A DNA stretch of 59,231 nt, from assembly GCF_900129075.1 (NCBI RefSeq), contig NZ_FQVH01000016.1, forward strand, positions 1 to 59,231. The letters run 5' to 3'. The notes under the pieces are model-generated. The model ran no database searches and was not told the DNA's origin. It worked only from the letters and a program-made list of their open reading frames with translations. The stretch comes from Caldanaerobius fijiensis DSM 17918. GTDB taxonomy: Bacteria > Bacillota > Thermoanaerobacteria > Thermoanaerobacterales > Caldanaerobiaceae. Both the position numbers and the translations under genes were made by a program. Of the stretch, positions 22,026 to 29,002 are shown piece by piece; position 1 is the stretch's first letter; each line of letters opens with the position of its first letter.

Positions 22026-23285
22026 ATGAAAGTATTAGTCGTTGGAGGCGGTGGCCGGGAACACGCTATTGCCTGGAAAGTAGCGCAGAGCCCCAGGGTA
22101 GATAAAATATATTGTGCTCCTGGTAACGCTGGAATAGCCCGTATTGCTCAGTGTGTGGATATACCTGCAGATGCTGTAGATGAATTGGCGGACTTTGCAC
22201 AAGAAAATGCCGTAGATTTGACAGTAGTAGGTCCTGAGGTCCCTCTTATGAAGGGTATCGTTGATGTATTTGTAAAGCGTGGTCTCAGGATATTTGGACC
22301 TTCTAGAGATGCAGCAGTTATAGAGGGGAGCAAGTACTTTGCAAAGTTGCTACTGCAAAAGTATAATATCCCTACGGCTAGATTTAAAGCATTTGACAAT
22401 TATGAAGAAGCCGTAAAATATCTGGACGATATTCAGTACCCTACGGTGATTAAAACCGACGGGCTGGCACAGGGTAAAGGCGTTATCATAGCTGATGATA
22501 GAGAAGAAGCTCAAAAGGCTCTTGAAGATATAATGTTAAAGAGGATTTTTGGCAAATCAGGTGATACCGTCATAATTGAGGAATTTTTAGAAGGCAGAGA
22601 GGCTTCTGTGCTGGCTTTTACCGATGGGAAGACGGTGATTCCCATGGTGAGCGCTATGGATTACAAGAGGATATACGATGGCGATATGGGGCCTAATACC
22701 GGTGGCATGGGCAACATAGCGCCCAACCCTTATTACAGCGATGAAATAAATACAGATGTGATGGAGAAGATCTTAAAACCTGTTATAAAGGCTTTAGATA
22801 TGGAGGGTAGGAAATATAAAGGGGTGCTATATGCAGGCCTTATGCTGACAGAGGACGGGCCTAAGGTGCTGGAATTTAATGCTCGTTTTGGAGATCCTGA
22901 AACCCAGGTCATATTACCGCTTTTAGATACCGATATTGTTGATATCATGGATGCAGTTATCGAAGAGAGGTTGAATAGTATACAGGTTAAATGGCTGGAT
23001 AAAACTGCTATATGTGTTGTCGCAGCTTCGGGTGGCTATCCTGGTAAATATCAGACAGGTTTTGAGATAAGTGGGCTTGACGAGGTAGATGATGATGTGA
23101 TGGTATTTCATGCCGGGACAAAAGCGGATGGTGATAAGGTGTTGACGGCTGGTGGGCGCGTCTTAGCTGTTACGGCTATTGGCGATACACTGTTGGAAGC
23201 CCGGGCAAAAGCATATGATAATATAGATCGCATTGATTTTAAGGGTATACAGTATAGAAGGGATATAGGAAAAGTTAAAGTATGA
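22026..23285 (+). CDS. purD: phosphoribosylamine-glycine ligase
   Basis: PurD joins glycine to phosphoribosylamine with ATP. The ATP-grasp fold is complete: VLVVGGGGREHAIAWK at the N terminus, KTDGLAQGKGVI in the ATP-binding part, and MGNIAPNPYY and EFNARFGDPETQ in the metal-binding part. ATG 22026 is 7 nt after AAGGAGG; ATG 22023 is also possible. Last gene of the pur operon, followed by a terminator. purA, purB and purK are not in this window. Confidence 0.97.
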   Translation: MKVLVVGGGGREHAIAWKVAQSPRVDKIYCAPGNAGIARIAQCVDIPADAVDELADFAQENAVDLTVVGPEVPLMKGIVDVFVKRGLRIFGPSRDAAVIEGSKYFAKLLLQKYNIPTARFKAFDNYEEAVKYLDDIQYPTVIKTDGLAQGKGVIIADDREEAQKALEDIMLKRIFGKSGDTVIIEEFLEGREASVLAFTDGKTVIPMVSAMDYKRIYDGDMGPNTGGMGNIAPNPYYSDEINTDVMEKILKPVIKALDMEGRKYKGVLYAGLMLTEDGPKVLEFNARFGDPETQVILPLLDTDIVDIMDAVIEERLNSIQVKWLDKTAICVVAASGGYPGKYQTGFEISGLDEVDDDVMVFHAGTKADGDKVLTAGGRVLAVTAIGDTLLEARAKAYDNIDRIDFKGIQYRRDIGKVKV

Positions 23286-23306
23286 ACTATTTGCAGATGT
23301 GCAATA

Positions 23307-23333
23307 AGCCCCATTACAGGGGTCTTTTTTTTT
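23307..23333 (+). terminator. pur operon terminator
   Basis: A short CCCC (23309-23312) / GGGG (23319-23322) stem is followed by a run of nine or more T residues, directly after purD. Confidence 0.7.
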
Positions 23334-23418
23334 ATATAAAAAGAAGGATTTTGTAAAACTTTGTAGAATTATAGTCATGGGCAATGGTTAAAAGGATATA
23401 TAAAAGGAAGGCAAGCGC

Positions 23419-24048
23419 ATGGAAAAGGTGGCACGAAAAATATTGGAATATATAGAGAATAAAATACCATTAAACGAGGAACAGAGGGATTACGTGTACC
23501 TCGGTCTCCAGCTTATCCTGGAGAGTTTAATAGAAGTAATTACCATCCTGATCATTGCTCTTATTTTAGGAATTTTTATTGAAACGCTTGTGATAGTGCT
23601 GGTGGCTGGAGTCTTTAAGCTCATATCCGGTGGAGCTCATTGTACAACTTTTGGTTCATGTTATACCTTTTCTATTATTTTATACCCATTGTCAGGAATA
23701 ATTGCAAATTATATGATAATAACAAATTATATTAAATTACATCACATATACATTCTTTTTTCTTTAATAGGAATTGCTTGCTTTTTTTATGCTCCTTCAC
23801 AGATATCAATTAAACCTATAGCTGATGAATTGCGTTTTCGATATAAAGTCACATCATTATTATTTGTAATGATGACTTTTATAGCTGTGTTTATCCTGTA
23901 TACGCGTGATTACAGAGTTTTATCTATTAGTATAAGCATTGCTATGCTTTTTCAGGCCTTTTTTATAACCCCTTTGGGTTTTTATGTTACACAAGTCTTT
24001 GATACGTTATTTGCTAAATTAGCAGCTGGGAAGGGGGTGGACCCATGA
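23419..24048 (+). CDS. agrB: AgrB-like peptide-processing membrane protease
   Basis: AgrB proteins are membrane cysteine endopeptidases that cut the C-terminal tail from AgrD and help form its (thio)lactone ring. The 209-residue product has about five to six hydrophobic segments. The catalytic pair is visible in SGGAHCTTFGSC: His at about residue 74 and Cys seven residues later, the His/Cys spacing of characterised AgrB. An unannotated AgrD-like peptide is encoded 1.3 kb downstream (25398-25526), with a membrane protein and histidine kinase between. The start ATG overlaps no other gene. Promoter not resolved; two TTTGTA(A/G)AA direct repeats lie at 23350-23369. Confidence 0.9.
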   Translation: MEKVARKILEYIENKIPLNEEQRDYVYLGLQLILESLIEVITILIIALILGIFIETLVIVLVAGVFKLISGGAHCTTFGSCYTFSIILYPLSGIIANYMIITNYIKLHHIYILFSLIGIACFFYAPSQISIKPIADELRFRYKVTSLLFVMMTFIAVFILYTRDYRVLSISISIAMLFQAFFITPLGFYVTQVFDTLFAKLAAGKGVDP

Positions 24049-24500
24049 CTTATGAACTTATTGATGTGTTTATTATTACCATACCTGAAACTTTTGTGAC
24101 GCTGTTGGTAGTGTTGCAGTTATTAGATAGAAAATTAAATTTAAAAAAAATATTGGTAGCAAGTGTATTGCAGGGTTTTGCTACCTTTGTTATAAGGCAG
24201 ATACATATATATTCATTGTTGCATTCTATACTGCAGATTTTTATGTGTATTTTGATAGTCGCTTATTTATTTAAAATTGATTTTAAACTGGTGTTTGTAG
24301 CACTTGTCATAACCGTTGTTGTATATGGCTTCATAGAACAACTGTCAATATATTTGGTATTGAAGGTTTTGCACAAAACTTTAAGTGAAGTTATGAACAA
24401 TCAGCTGTGGGAATTTGTGGTCTTTGTGCCTCAGTTATTGTATATGGTTATCATATATTTTATTTTGCGCAGGTTTAATATAACCATAACCAGTGCATAG
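24045..24500 (+). CDS. five-TM membrane protein, probable sensor half of a split AgrC
   Basis: This 151-residue protein is nearly all membrane helices (about residues 5-27, 35-54, 60-78, 84-108 and 122-143) with short basic loops. There is no kinase domain. Its ATG overlaps the agrB stop by 4 nt and the next gene is a histidine kinase with only two membrane helices. AgrC receptors usually have six to seven helices plus a kinase in one chain of about 430 residues; here 151 plus 283 residues give the same total. I therefore infer a split receptor. No direct family match is recognised, so it could also be an accessory exporter. Confidence 0.6.
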   Translation: MTYELIDVFIITIPETFVTLLVVLQLLDRKLNLKKILVASVLQGFATFVIRQIHIYSLLHSILQIFMCILIVAYLFKIDFKLVFVALVITVVVYGFIEQLSIYLVLKVLHKTLSEVMNNQLWEFVVFVPQLLYMVIIYFILRRFNITITSA

Positions 24501-24517
24501 GTGAAAGAAGGAAAACC

Positions 24518-25369
24518 ATGAAAGAAAAATTTATGTCAATTATTGTGTATATAGTTGTTTTGTTGTTGTTATTGGCGTTGATAAATTTTGGCTACTATTA
24601 CATTTTTACAGGGGTTATGGATTATAACACAGGACTTGTTGGCTTAATAGTTATGGACGTAGTATTGCTATTATTTGCAATTTATGGTATTATAATGATA
24701 AGGAATATATTTAAGATGATAGAGACTGAAAATGAGCACATGATAAGAGAGATAAATTATAAAAACCTGGAGGAGATAAATAAAAGCCTGAGGGTGCAAA
24801 GGCATGATTTTTTAAACAATATACAGGTCATATATGGACTTTTATCTATTAATATGCCAGATGAAGCAATGAAGTATATACAGGAAATGTTTACGGAGCT
24901 GAAAAAATTTGAAAATATATTTAAGACAAAAGATATAGCTGTGAATGCTCTTTTGAATTCAAAGTATTCTATTGCTAAGATTAAAAATATAGATATGAGA
25001 TTTGATGTAAGGAGTCAATTAGAGTATCTTGATTTAATGCCCCATGAGATCACGCAAATTTTGGGCAATGTAATTGATAATGCCATAGAAGCTGTTGAAG
25101 GGGAGGAAGAAAAGATTATATACATAAAGGTGTATGAGGATGAAATTTATTATCATTTTGATGTATATAATAAAGGGCCAAATATTCCGGAGGAAATAAG
25201 GTATAATATATTTGACTATGGCTTTAGCACAAAGCAAAAGGAGGGCCGTGGAGTAGGACTTTATATAGCAAACTCTTTGCTTTCAGCTAAGGGTGGAAAA
25301 ATAGAGGCTGTTAACCTGGATGATGGAGTAGAATTTAGAATATACGTTAAAAAAACATCATCCTGTTAA
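24518..25369 (+). CDS. Spo0B/GHKL-type sensor histidine kinase (AgrC-like)
   Basis: Two N-terminal membrane helices (about residues 6-30 and 40-63) precede a short coiled linker and the phospho-acceptor helix QRHDFLNNIQVIYGLL, with His at about residue 97. The C-terminal ATPase domain has the N box GNVIDNAIEA and the G box GRGVGLYIANSLL. This His-helix type occurs in Spo0B, citrate sensors and AgrC. The gene lies inside the agr locus, after the 5-TM gene and before agrD, so the autoinducer is the likely input. No response regulator is encoded next to it; the phosphate may go to a distant LytTR regulator or the sporulation phosphorelay. Length 283. Confidence 0.85.
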   Translation: MKEKFMSIIVYIVVLLLLLALINFGYYYIFTGVMDYNTGLVGLIVMDVVLLLFAIYGIIMIRNIFKMIETENEHMIREINYKNLEEINKSLRVQRHDFLNNIQVIYGLLSINMPDEAMKYIQEMFTELKKFENIFKTKDIAVNALLNSKYSIAKIKNIDMRFDVRSQLEYLDLMPHEITQILGNVIDNAIEAVEGEEEKIIYIKVYEDEIYYHFDVYNKGPNIPEEIRYNIFDYGFSTKQKEGRGVGLYIANSLLSAKGGKIEAVNLDDGVEFRIYVKKTSSC

Positions 25370-25397
25370 CATATTATAAAAATGAGGGGGAGTAAAA

Positions 25398-25526
25398 ATG
25401 AAAAATCATGGTACGTTATGGTCGTTGCTTGTATCCTTGATAAGGCTGGTAGCCATTGCTGACGTTAGTTCTGCGTCGTGGTGGACATTTCATCAGCCAG
25501 AAATTCCCTATAAATTGAAGAAATGA
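25398..25526 (+). CDS. agrD: AgrD-like cyclic lactone autoinducer precursor
   Basis: A 42-residue frame sits 28 nt after the kinase, with GAGGGGGAG 5 nt upstream of ATG. The architecture is that of AgrD: an amphipathic leader (LWSLLVSLIRLVAIAD), a small core ending SASWWTF, and a conserved acidic/proline tail HQPEIPYKLKK of the QPxxPxxL type recognised by AgrB. Ser27 occupies the place of the usual ring cysteine, so the predicted signal is a five-membered Ser-Trp-Trp-Thr-Phe lactone with a short Val-Ser-Ser-Ala type N-terminal tail. The ring boundaries are inferred from other AgrD peptides. The gene is too short for routine ORF calling. A terminator follows. Confidence 0.85.
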   Translation: MKNHGTLWSLLVSLIRLVAIADVSSASWWTFHQPEIPYKLKK

Positions 25527-25566
25527 TGTAGCAAAATAATGAAATATTCCATTATTTTATTACTTA

Positions 25567-25589
25567 GGGGTGCTTTTGCGCCCTTTTTT
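25567..25589 (+). terminator. agr locus terminator
   Basis: GGGGTGC pairs with GCGCCC around a TTTT loop (one G-U pair), then six T residues. A weaker AT-rich hairpin (25533-25541 with 25550-25558) lies just before it. Confidence 0.75.
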
Positions 25590-25590
25590 G

Positions 25591-25599
25591 TGCTATAAT
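25591..25599 (+). promoter_or_regulatory. extended -10 promoter for the HD-GYP gene
   Basis: TGCTATAAT is an extended -10 element; a second TATAAT is at 25605-25610. No good -35 box is visible, since the upstream bases form the terminator. Confidence 0.45.
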
Positions 25600-25631
25600 T
25601 ATATTATAATCACATTTGTAAAAAAGTTGCT

Positions 25632-26435
25632 TTGGAGGATATTACAAATGATGAAAAATGTGGAATGGGGGGGGGGGGGGGGTATTTATTACCACACCCT
25701 CCAATAATTTATATCAAATTTAATACTAACTTTTTGCGAATACGTGATTATTCAAAGGCGTTGTTTGATCACATGAATAATACTGCTTTTTATACTGCTC
25801 TTATCTGCGAAGCGTTAAACTTAGACGAAGAAGAAATAGAGCTATTTATTACCGGGGCATTACTTCACGATGTTGGTAAGACGAAGATAAGCAATGATAT
25901 ACTTAATAAAAAGGGGCCGTTAAGCCCTGTAGAATGGTTGGAAATAAAAAAGCATCCAATTTACGGTGTAAAAATTGTAAGTGATGAATATAAAGTGCTC
26001 AAAGATATCATTCCTATTGTCAGGTATCATCACGAAAGATTTGATGGGAAAGGGTATTTTGGGGTCAAGGGTAAGTCGGTGCCTTTAGGCGCTAAAATTG
26101 TGTCTATAGCAGATGCTTTTGATGCTATGTATATGATAAGGCCTTACAGGAAAGCGTTAGATTTTAAAGCCGTTATCAAAGAAATATGTAGGTGTAGCGG
26201 TACACAGTTTGATCCTTATATCGTTCAGACAATAAATAACTATTATGGATTTTATGATGGCAATGATGCAAATATTAATGTACTGAAAGAAATAATAGAA
26301 CGGGGAAAAGGCTGGCTTAATCGATTACTTGAGTGGAACATACCTTTTGATTACGTAAATAGTTTTAGTTTATTATTAGACAGGTTAATAAATGAATATT
26401 ACGTTTCGGTGTTATTTGCTAAAAATCCTCGCTAA
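25632..26435 (+). CDS. HD-GYP-type phosphohydrolase behind a poly-G tract
   Basis: The frame encodes an HD-GYP-like domain, a family that hydrolyses cyclic di-GMP or related dinucleotides. Motifs: LLHDVGKTKI (HD), KKHPIYG, and HHERFDGKGYF, in which the GYP position reads GYF. The C-terminal 50 residues are extra. The frame can only be extended to a TTG at 25632 with no ribosome site. The well-placed ATG at 25648 (GGAGG about 9 nt upstream) is out of frame because of the 16-G tract at 25667-25682, and it stops at 25707. A tract of 17 or 14 G would join ATG and domain. So the gene is either phase-variable and OFF here, or miscalled. It overlaps the converging MerR-like gene by 24 nt. Confidence 0.75.
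   Translation: MEDITNDEKCGMGGGGGYLLPHPPIIYIKFNTNFLRIRDYSKALFDHMNNTAFYTALICEALNLDEEEIELFITGALLHDVGKTKISNDILNKKGPLSPVEWLEIKKHPIYGVKIVSDEYKVLKDIIPIVRYHHERFDGKGYFGVKGKSVPLGAKIVSIADAFDAMYMIRPYRKALDFKAVIKEICRCSGTQFDPYIVQTINNYYGFYDGNDANINVLKEIIERGKGWLNRLLEWNIPFDYVNSFSLLLDRLINEYYVSVLFAKNPR
25667..25682. repeat. homopolymer tract of 16 G
   Basis: Sixteen consecutive G residues lie seven codons after the best ATG of the HD-GYP gene, in an otherwise AT-rich region. Such a tract is expected to slip during replication. Its length sets whether the ATG is in frame (14 or 17) or not (16). Confidence 0.9.
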
Positions 26436-26942
26436 TATTGATTTTTTTTGCGATCCTTTTTGCCTTTGCCTCCATTCTTCTATAAATTTATCGACTTTAT
26501 CAAATTCCATATTGGTTGCTGCGATTTCGGTTTTTATATCATTAATGGTGTTGATTATGTACATTCTGCTTTGTGTATTTTCTTGGCGTATTTCGTCCAT
26601 CAGTTGAGATTTAAATGCTTCCATGTAATCGATAAAATTGTTGTATAGCGCTATCTCCGTGGAATTATCTTTTGCTACAATATCAGTTTGTGGGGTCTGT
26701 TCAATGACATTATTGTTTTCCAGTATTTTCTTTATGGCTTTTAGATTAAGTCCTTGCTCTTTTAAAAAAAATATTTTTTCGAAAAGTTCTATCTCTGCTT
26801 TACCAAATATCCGCTGTCCCAGCTCATTCCTCGGTATATTAAGGTTTAGTTCTTTTTCATACCATCGTATGGTTTGAATGGTGGTATTAAATCTTTCTGC
26901 CATTTCTCCAATGGAGATCATGATTTCTGCATCTTCCATCAC
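26412..26942 (-). CDS. MerR-type HTH protein with coiled-coil tail (RacA-like)
   Basis: The N terminus (about residues 8-75) is a MerR-type winged helix: ISIGEMAERFNTTIQTIRWYEKELNL, followed by GQRIFGKAEIELFEKIFFLKEQGLNLKAIKKIL. The remaining 100 residues are charged and helical with a basic end, probably a coiled coil. There is no effector or metal-binding domain. The same layout occurs in RacA, which anchors the chromosome in sporulating Bacillus, and in some plasmid/phage HTH proteins; the role here is not certain. Its 3' end overlaps the HD-GYP gene by 24 nt. The promoter is at 26997-27025. Confidence 0.7.
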   Translation of the reverse strand: MMEDAEIMISIGEMAERFNTTIQTIRWYEKELNLNIPRNELGQRIFGKAEIELFEKIFFLKEQGLNLKAIKKILENNNVIEQTPQTDIVAKDNSTEIALYNNFIDYMEAFKSQLMDEIRQENTQSRMYIINTINDIKTEIAATNMEFDKVDKFIEEWRQRQKGSQKKSILARIFSK

Positions 26943-26996
26943 GTTTCCCCCTTACGATATGGTATTATAATTCCACATCAAGTTTTATTTACCATT

Positions 26997-27025
26997 ATTA
27001 TACATTATTATAAAACTATTGTAAA
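26997..27025 (-). promoter_or_regulatory. promoter of the MerR-like gene
   Basis: On the minus strand TTTACA (27025-27020), a 17-bp spacer and TATAAT (27002-26997). A second TATAAT lies closer to the gene. Confidence 0.6.
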
Positions 27026-27085
27026 GTATTACTATAGAAATTTTTTTATTAAGTTGCAATAGACTATAGCAGCTTAACAAAAAAC

Positions 27086-27115
27086 AAAAAAGAGTTCCTG
27101 ATAGGAACTCTTTTT
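27086..27115 (-). terminator. terminator of the DUF1540 gene
   Basis: AGAGTTCC (27091-27098) and GGAACTCT (27104-27111) form an 8-bp stem with a 5-nt loop, extended by A/T pairs and followed on the minus strand by a T run. The hairpin overlaps the stop codon of the DUF1540 gene. Confidence 0.85.
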
Positions 27116-27365
27116 AGCGCCTGTATACACCATCTGCATTATAGTTACCGGTGTTTTTATCGGTAAACGTCTTGCAGCATGTTTCCATACATGTGCTTAC
27201 AGGTGTTGTGGCCATTGTAGCAGCATTTCGGGGTGCATCAAATGATTCGCCTTTTTCGTTAGCTACTTTATCTGATGTAACAAGAATTTCATTGGCCTGG
27301 CATATATTGCCTGAACCCCAATAATGGCAGTTATTTACGCTGCAATGGATATGCTGTTGTGGCAT
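27114..27365 (-). CDS. DUF1540 Cys-rich protein
   Basis: The 83-residue protein carries the DUF1540 pattern: CSVNNCHYWGSGNICQANEI with Cys spacing suited to metal binding, and a second Cys cluster near the C terminus (TCMETCCKTF). Such proteins are common in Clostridia; their role is unknown. There is no signal peptide. An AAGGAGG box is at the expected distance before ATG. It is followed by its own terminator and separated from metQ by 91 nt. Confidence 0.8.
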   Translation of the reverse strand: MPQQHIHCSVNNCHYWGSGNICQANEILVTSDKVANEKGESFDAPRNAATMATTPVSTCMETCCKTFTDKNTGNYNADGVYRR

Positions 27366-27456
27366 TATGATTACCTCCTTATAAATTTATTTCTATGTTT
27401 ATTATTAGTCAAATACAGGAGGTAATATACCAGAATGAAATTTAAGAAGAAACTTT

Positions 27457-28317
27457 TTAAAATGCTGGTACGATGGCGCCTTTGTATTTATCCTCAATAA
27501 ATTTCTTTACTTCGGGAGAATTTAAGGCTTTTGCCAATGCTTTAATTGCGGGGTTATCTTTATTATCAGGCCTTGTTACCAGTATATTGGCATAAGGAGA
27601 ATCTTTATCTTCTATTATCAAAGCGTCTTTTAGCGGGTTTAATTTAGCGTCAAGGGCGTAATTGCCGTTTATTATAGCGCCATCTACATCTTGTAATACA
27701 CGAGGTAGTTGAGCGGCATCAAGCTCTTGAAATTTGATGTGTTTTGGATTGTCTACAATATCCTTTTGCGTTGCTGTAAGAGGAGCGCCTTTTCTTAACT
27801 TGATGATATTGTATTTCTGCAATAGGAGCAATGCTCTACCTGAATTAGTTGGATCATTGGGTATAGCGATGGTTGCTCCGTCTCTTAGTTGACTGATTTT
27901 TTTGATTTTGGTTGAATACAGACCCATGGGTTCTATATGAACTTTAGTAACGGCAACTAGATTTGTTCCTTTTTCCTTGTTAAATTCATCGAGATAGGGT
28001 TTATGCTGGAAGAAATTTGCATCCAACTGTTTGTCGTAAACTGCTTCATTAGGTGTTACATAATCTGTCATTTCCTGTATTTCTAGCTTTATGCCCTGTT
28101 TTTCCAGCATTGGCTTGACAAAAGCCAATATTTCGGCGTGAGGGACAGGGGATGCCCCTACCTTAAGTACTACTTCGGTTTTACTTTTATTGTTGGCAGC
28201 ATTATTTGTGCTTGAAGATGAATTGCTACCGGAGCCAGCTGTTGTTTTGTTGACACATCCTGTTATTAAAAACAGTACAAGGTATAATACCAAGAAAATT
28301 GATAAAAATTTTTTCAA
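27457..28317 (-). CDS. metQ: methionine-binding lipoprotein MetQ
   Basis: This is the substrate-binding lipoprotein of the methionine ABC importer. The signal peptide ends with the lipobox LITGC (Cys at about residue 21), followed by a Ser/Asn-rich linker and an NlpA-type binding domain (VLKVGASPVPHAEIL, YVTPNEAVYDKQLDANFFQHKPYLDEF). Length 286 is usual. It follows metI by 13 nt, and the whole metNIQ set lies behind a SAM-I riboswitch, which fixes methionine (or a close analogue) as substrate. Confidence 0.95.
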   Translation of the reverse strand: MKKFLSIFLVLYLVLFLITGCVNKTTAGSGSNSSSSTNNAANNKSKTEVVLKVGASPVPHAEILAFVKPMLEKQGIKLEIQEMTDYVTPNEAVYDKQLDANFFQHKPYLDEFNKEKGTNLVAVTKVHIEPMGLYSTKIKKISQLRDGATIAIPNDPTNSGRALLLLQKYNIIKLRKGAPLTATQKDIVDNPKHIKFQELDAAQLPRVLQDVDGAIINGNYALDAKLNPLKDALIIEDKDSPYANILVTRPDNKDNPAIKALAKALNSPEVKKFIEDKYKGAIVPAF

Positions 28318-28330
28318 TTTTGTTCCTCCT

Positions 28331-29002
28331 TTACTTTTTATTTAATATTGTTGCAATATAATTGCCTGCGGATTGGATTGCCTGAACCAATAAAACAAGT
28401 ATTACTATAGTAGCAATCAATACATCAGTCTGAAACCTCATGTAACCGTACCTTATAGCAAGATCGCCCAATCCCCCACCGCCGATGGCACCGGCCATGG
28501 CTGAATAGCCTATGATGTTTATTATTGTAAGGGTAATTCCGAGAACCAGTGAAGATCTCGCTTCGGGGAGCAGTACTTTAAATATGATTTGGGGTATTGA
28601 TGCGCCCATGGATAGAGAAGCTTCTATGATGCCCCAATCTACTTCCAGCAATGAATTTTCTATTACCCTTGCTACGAAAGGCGTCGCTGATAAAGCCAAG
28701 GGAACAATAGCGGCTGTAGTCCCAATGGTAGTACCTACGATCAATCTGGAAAGCGGGAATATGGCAATCATGAGGATAATGAAAGGAACAGATCTTGCCA
28801 TGTTTATAATGAACCCCAGTATGTTGTTCAAGCGAGGTTTCTCCCATATATTTCCTTCACGTGTTATTACTAAGATAATTCCCAATGGTGCTCCTATAAG
28901 GACAGAAAAGAGCGTAGAGAAAAATACCATGTAAATGGTCTGGAGCAAGGATGGAGCTATGATATTATATAAATTTACGAGTTCATCTGTCAACAAGCTC
29001 AT
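28331..29002 (-). CDS. metI: methionine ABC transporter permease MetI
   Basis: A 223-residue inner-membrane permease with five predicted helices. The EAA-type loop that docks the ATPase is visible (EASLSMGASIPQIIFKVLLPEA, about residues 125-147). GGGGLGDLAIRYGY near residue 175 is typical of MetI. It overlaps metN by 20 nt and precedes metQ. Confidence 0.95.
   Translation of the reverse strand: MSLLTDELVNLYNIIAPSLLQTIYMVFFSTLFSVLIGAPLGIILVITREGNIWEKPRLNNILGFIINMARSVPFIILMIAIFPLSRLIVGTTIGTTAAIVPLALSATPFVARVIENSLLEVDWGIIEASLSMGASIPQIIFKVLLPEARSSLVLGITLTIINIIGYSAMAGAIGGGGLGDLAIRYGYMRFQTDVLIATIVILVLLVQAIQSAGNYIATILNKK

Noticed and set aside
25648-25707. Short peptide (ATG 25648 to TAA 25707) as a real gene
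   Set aside because: It consists mostly of the poly-G readout; it is better explained as the OFF frame of the HD-GYP gene.
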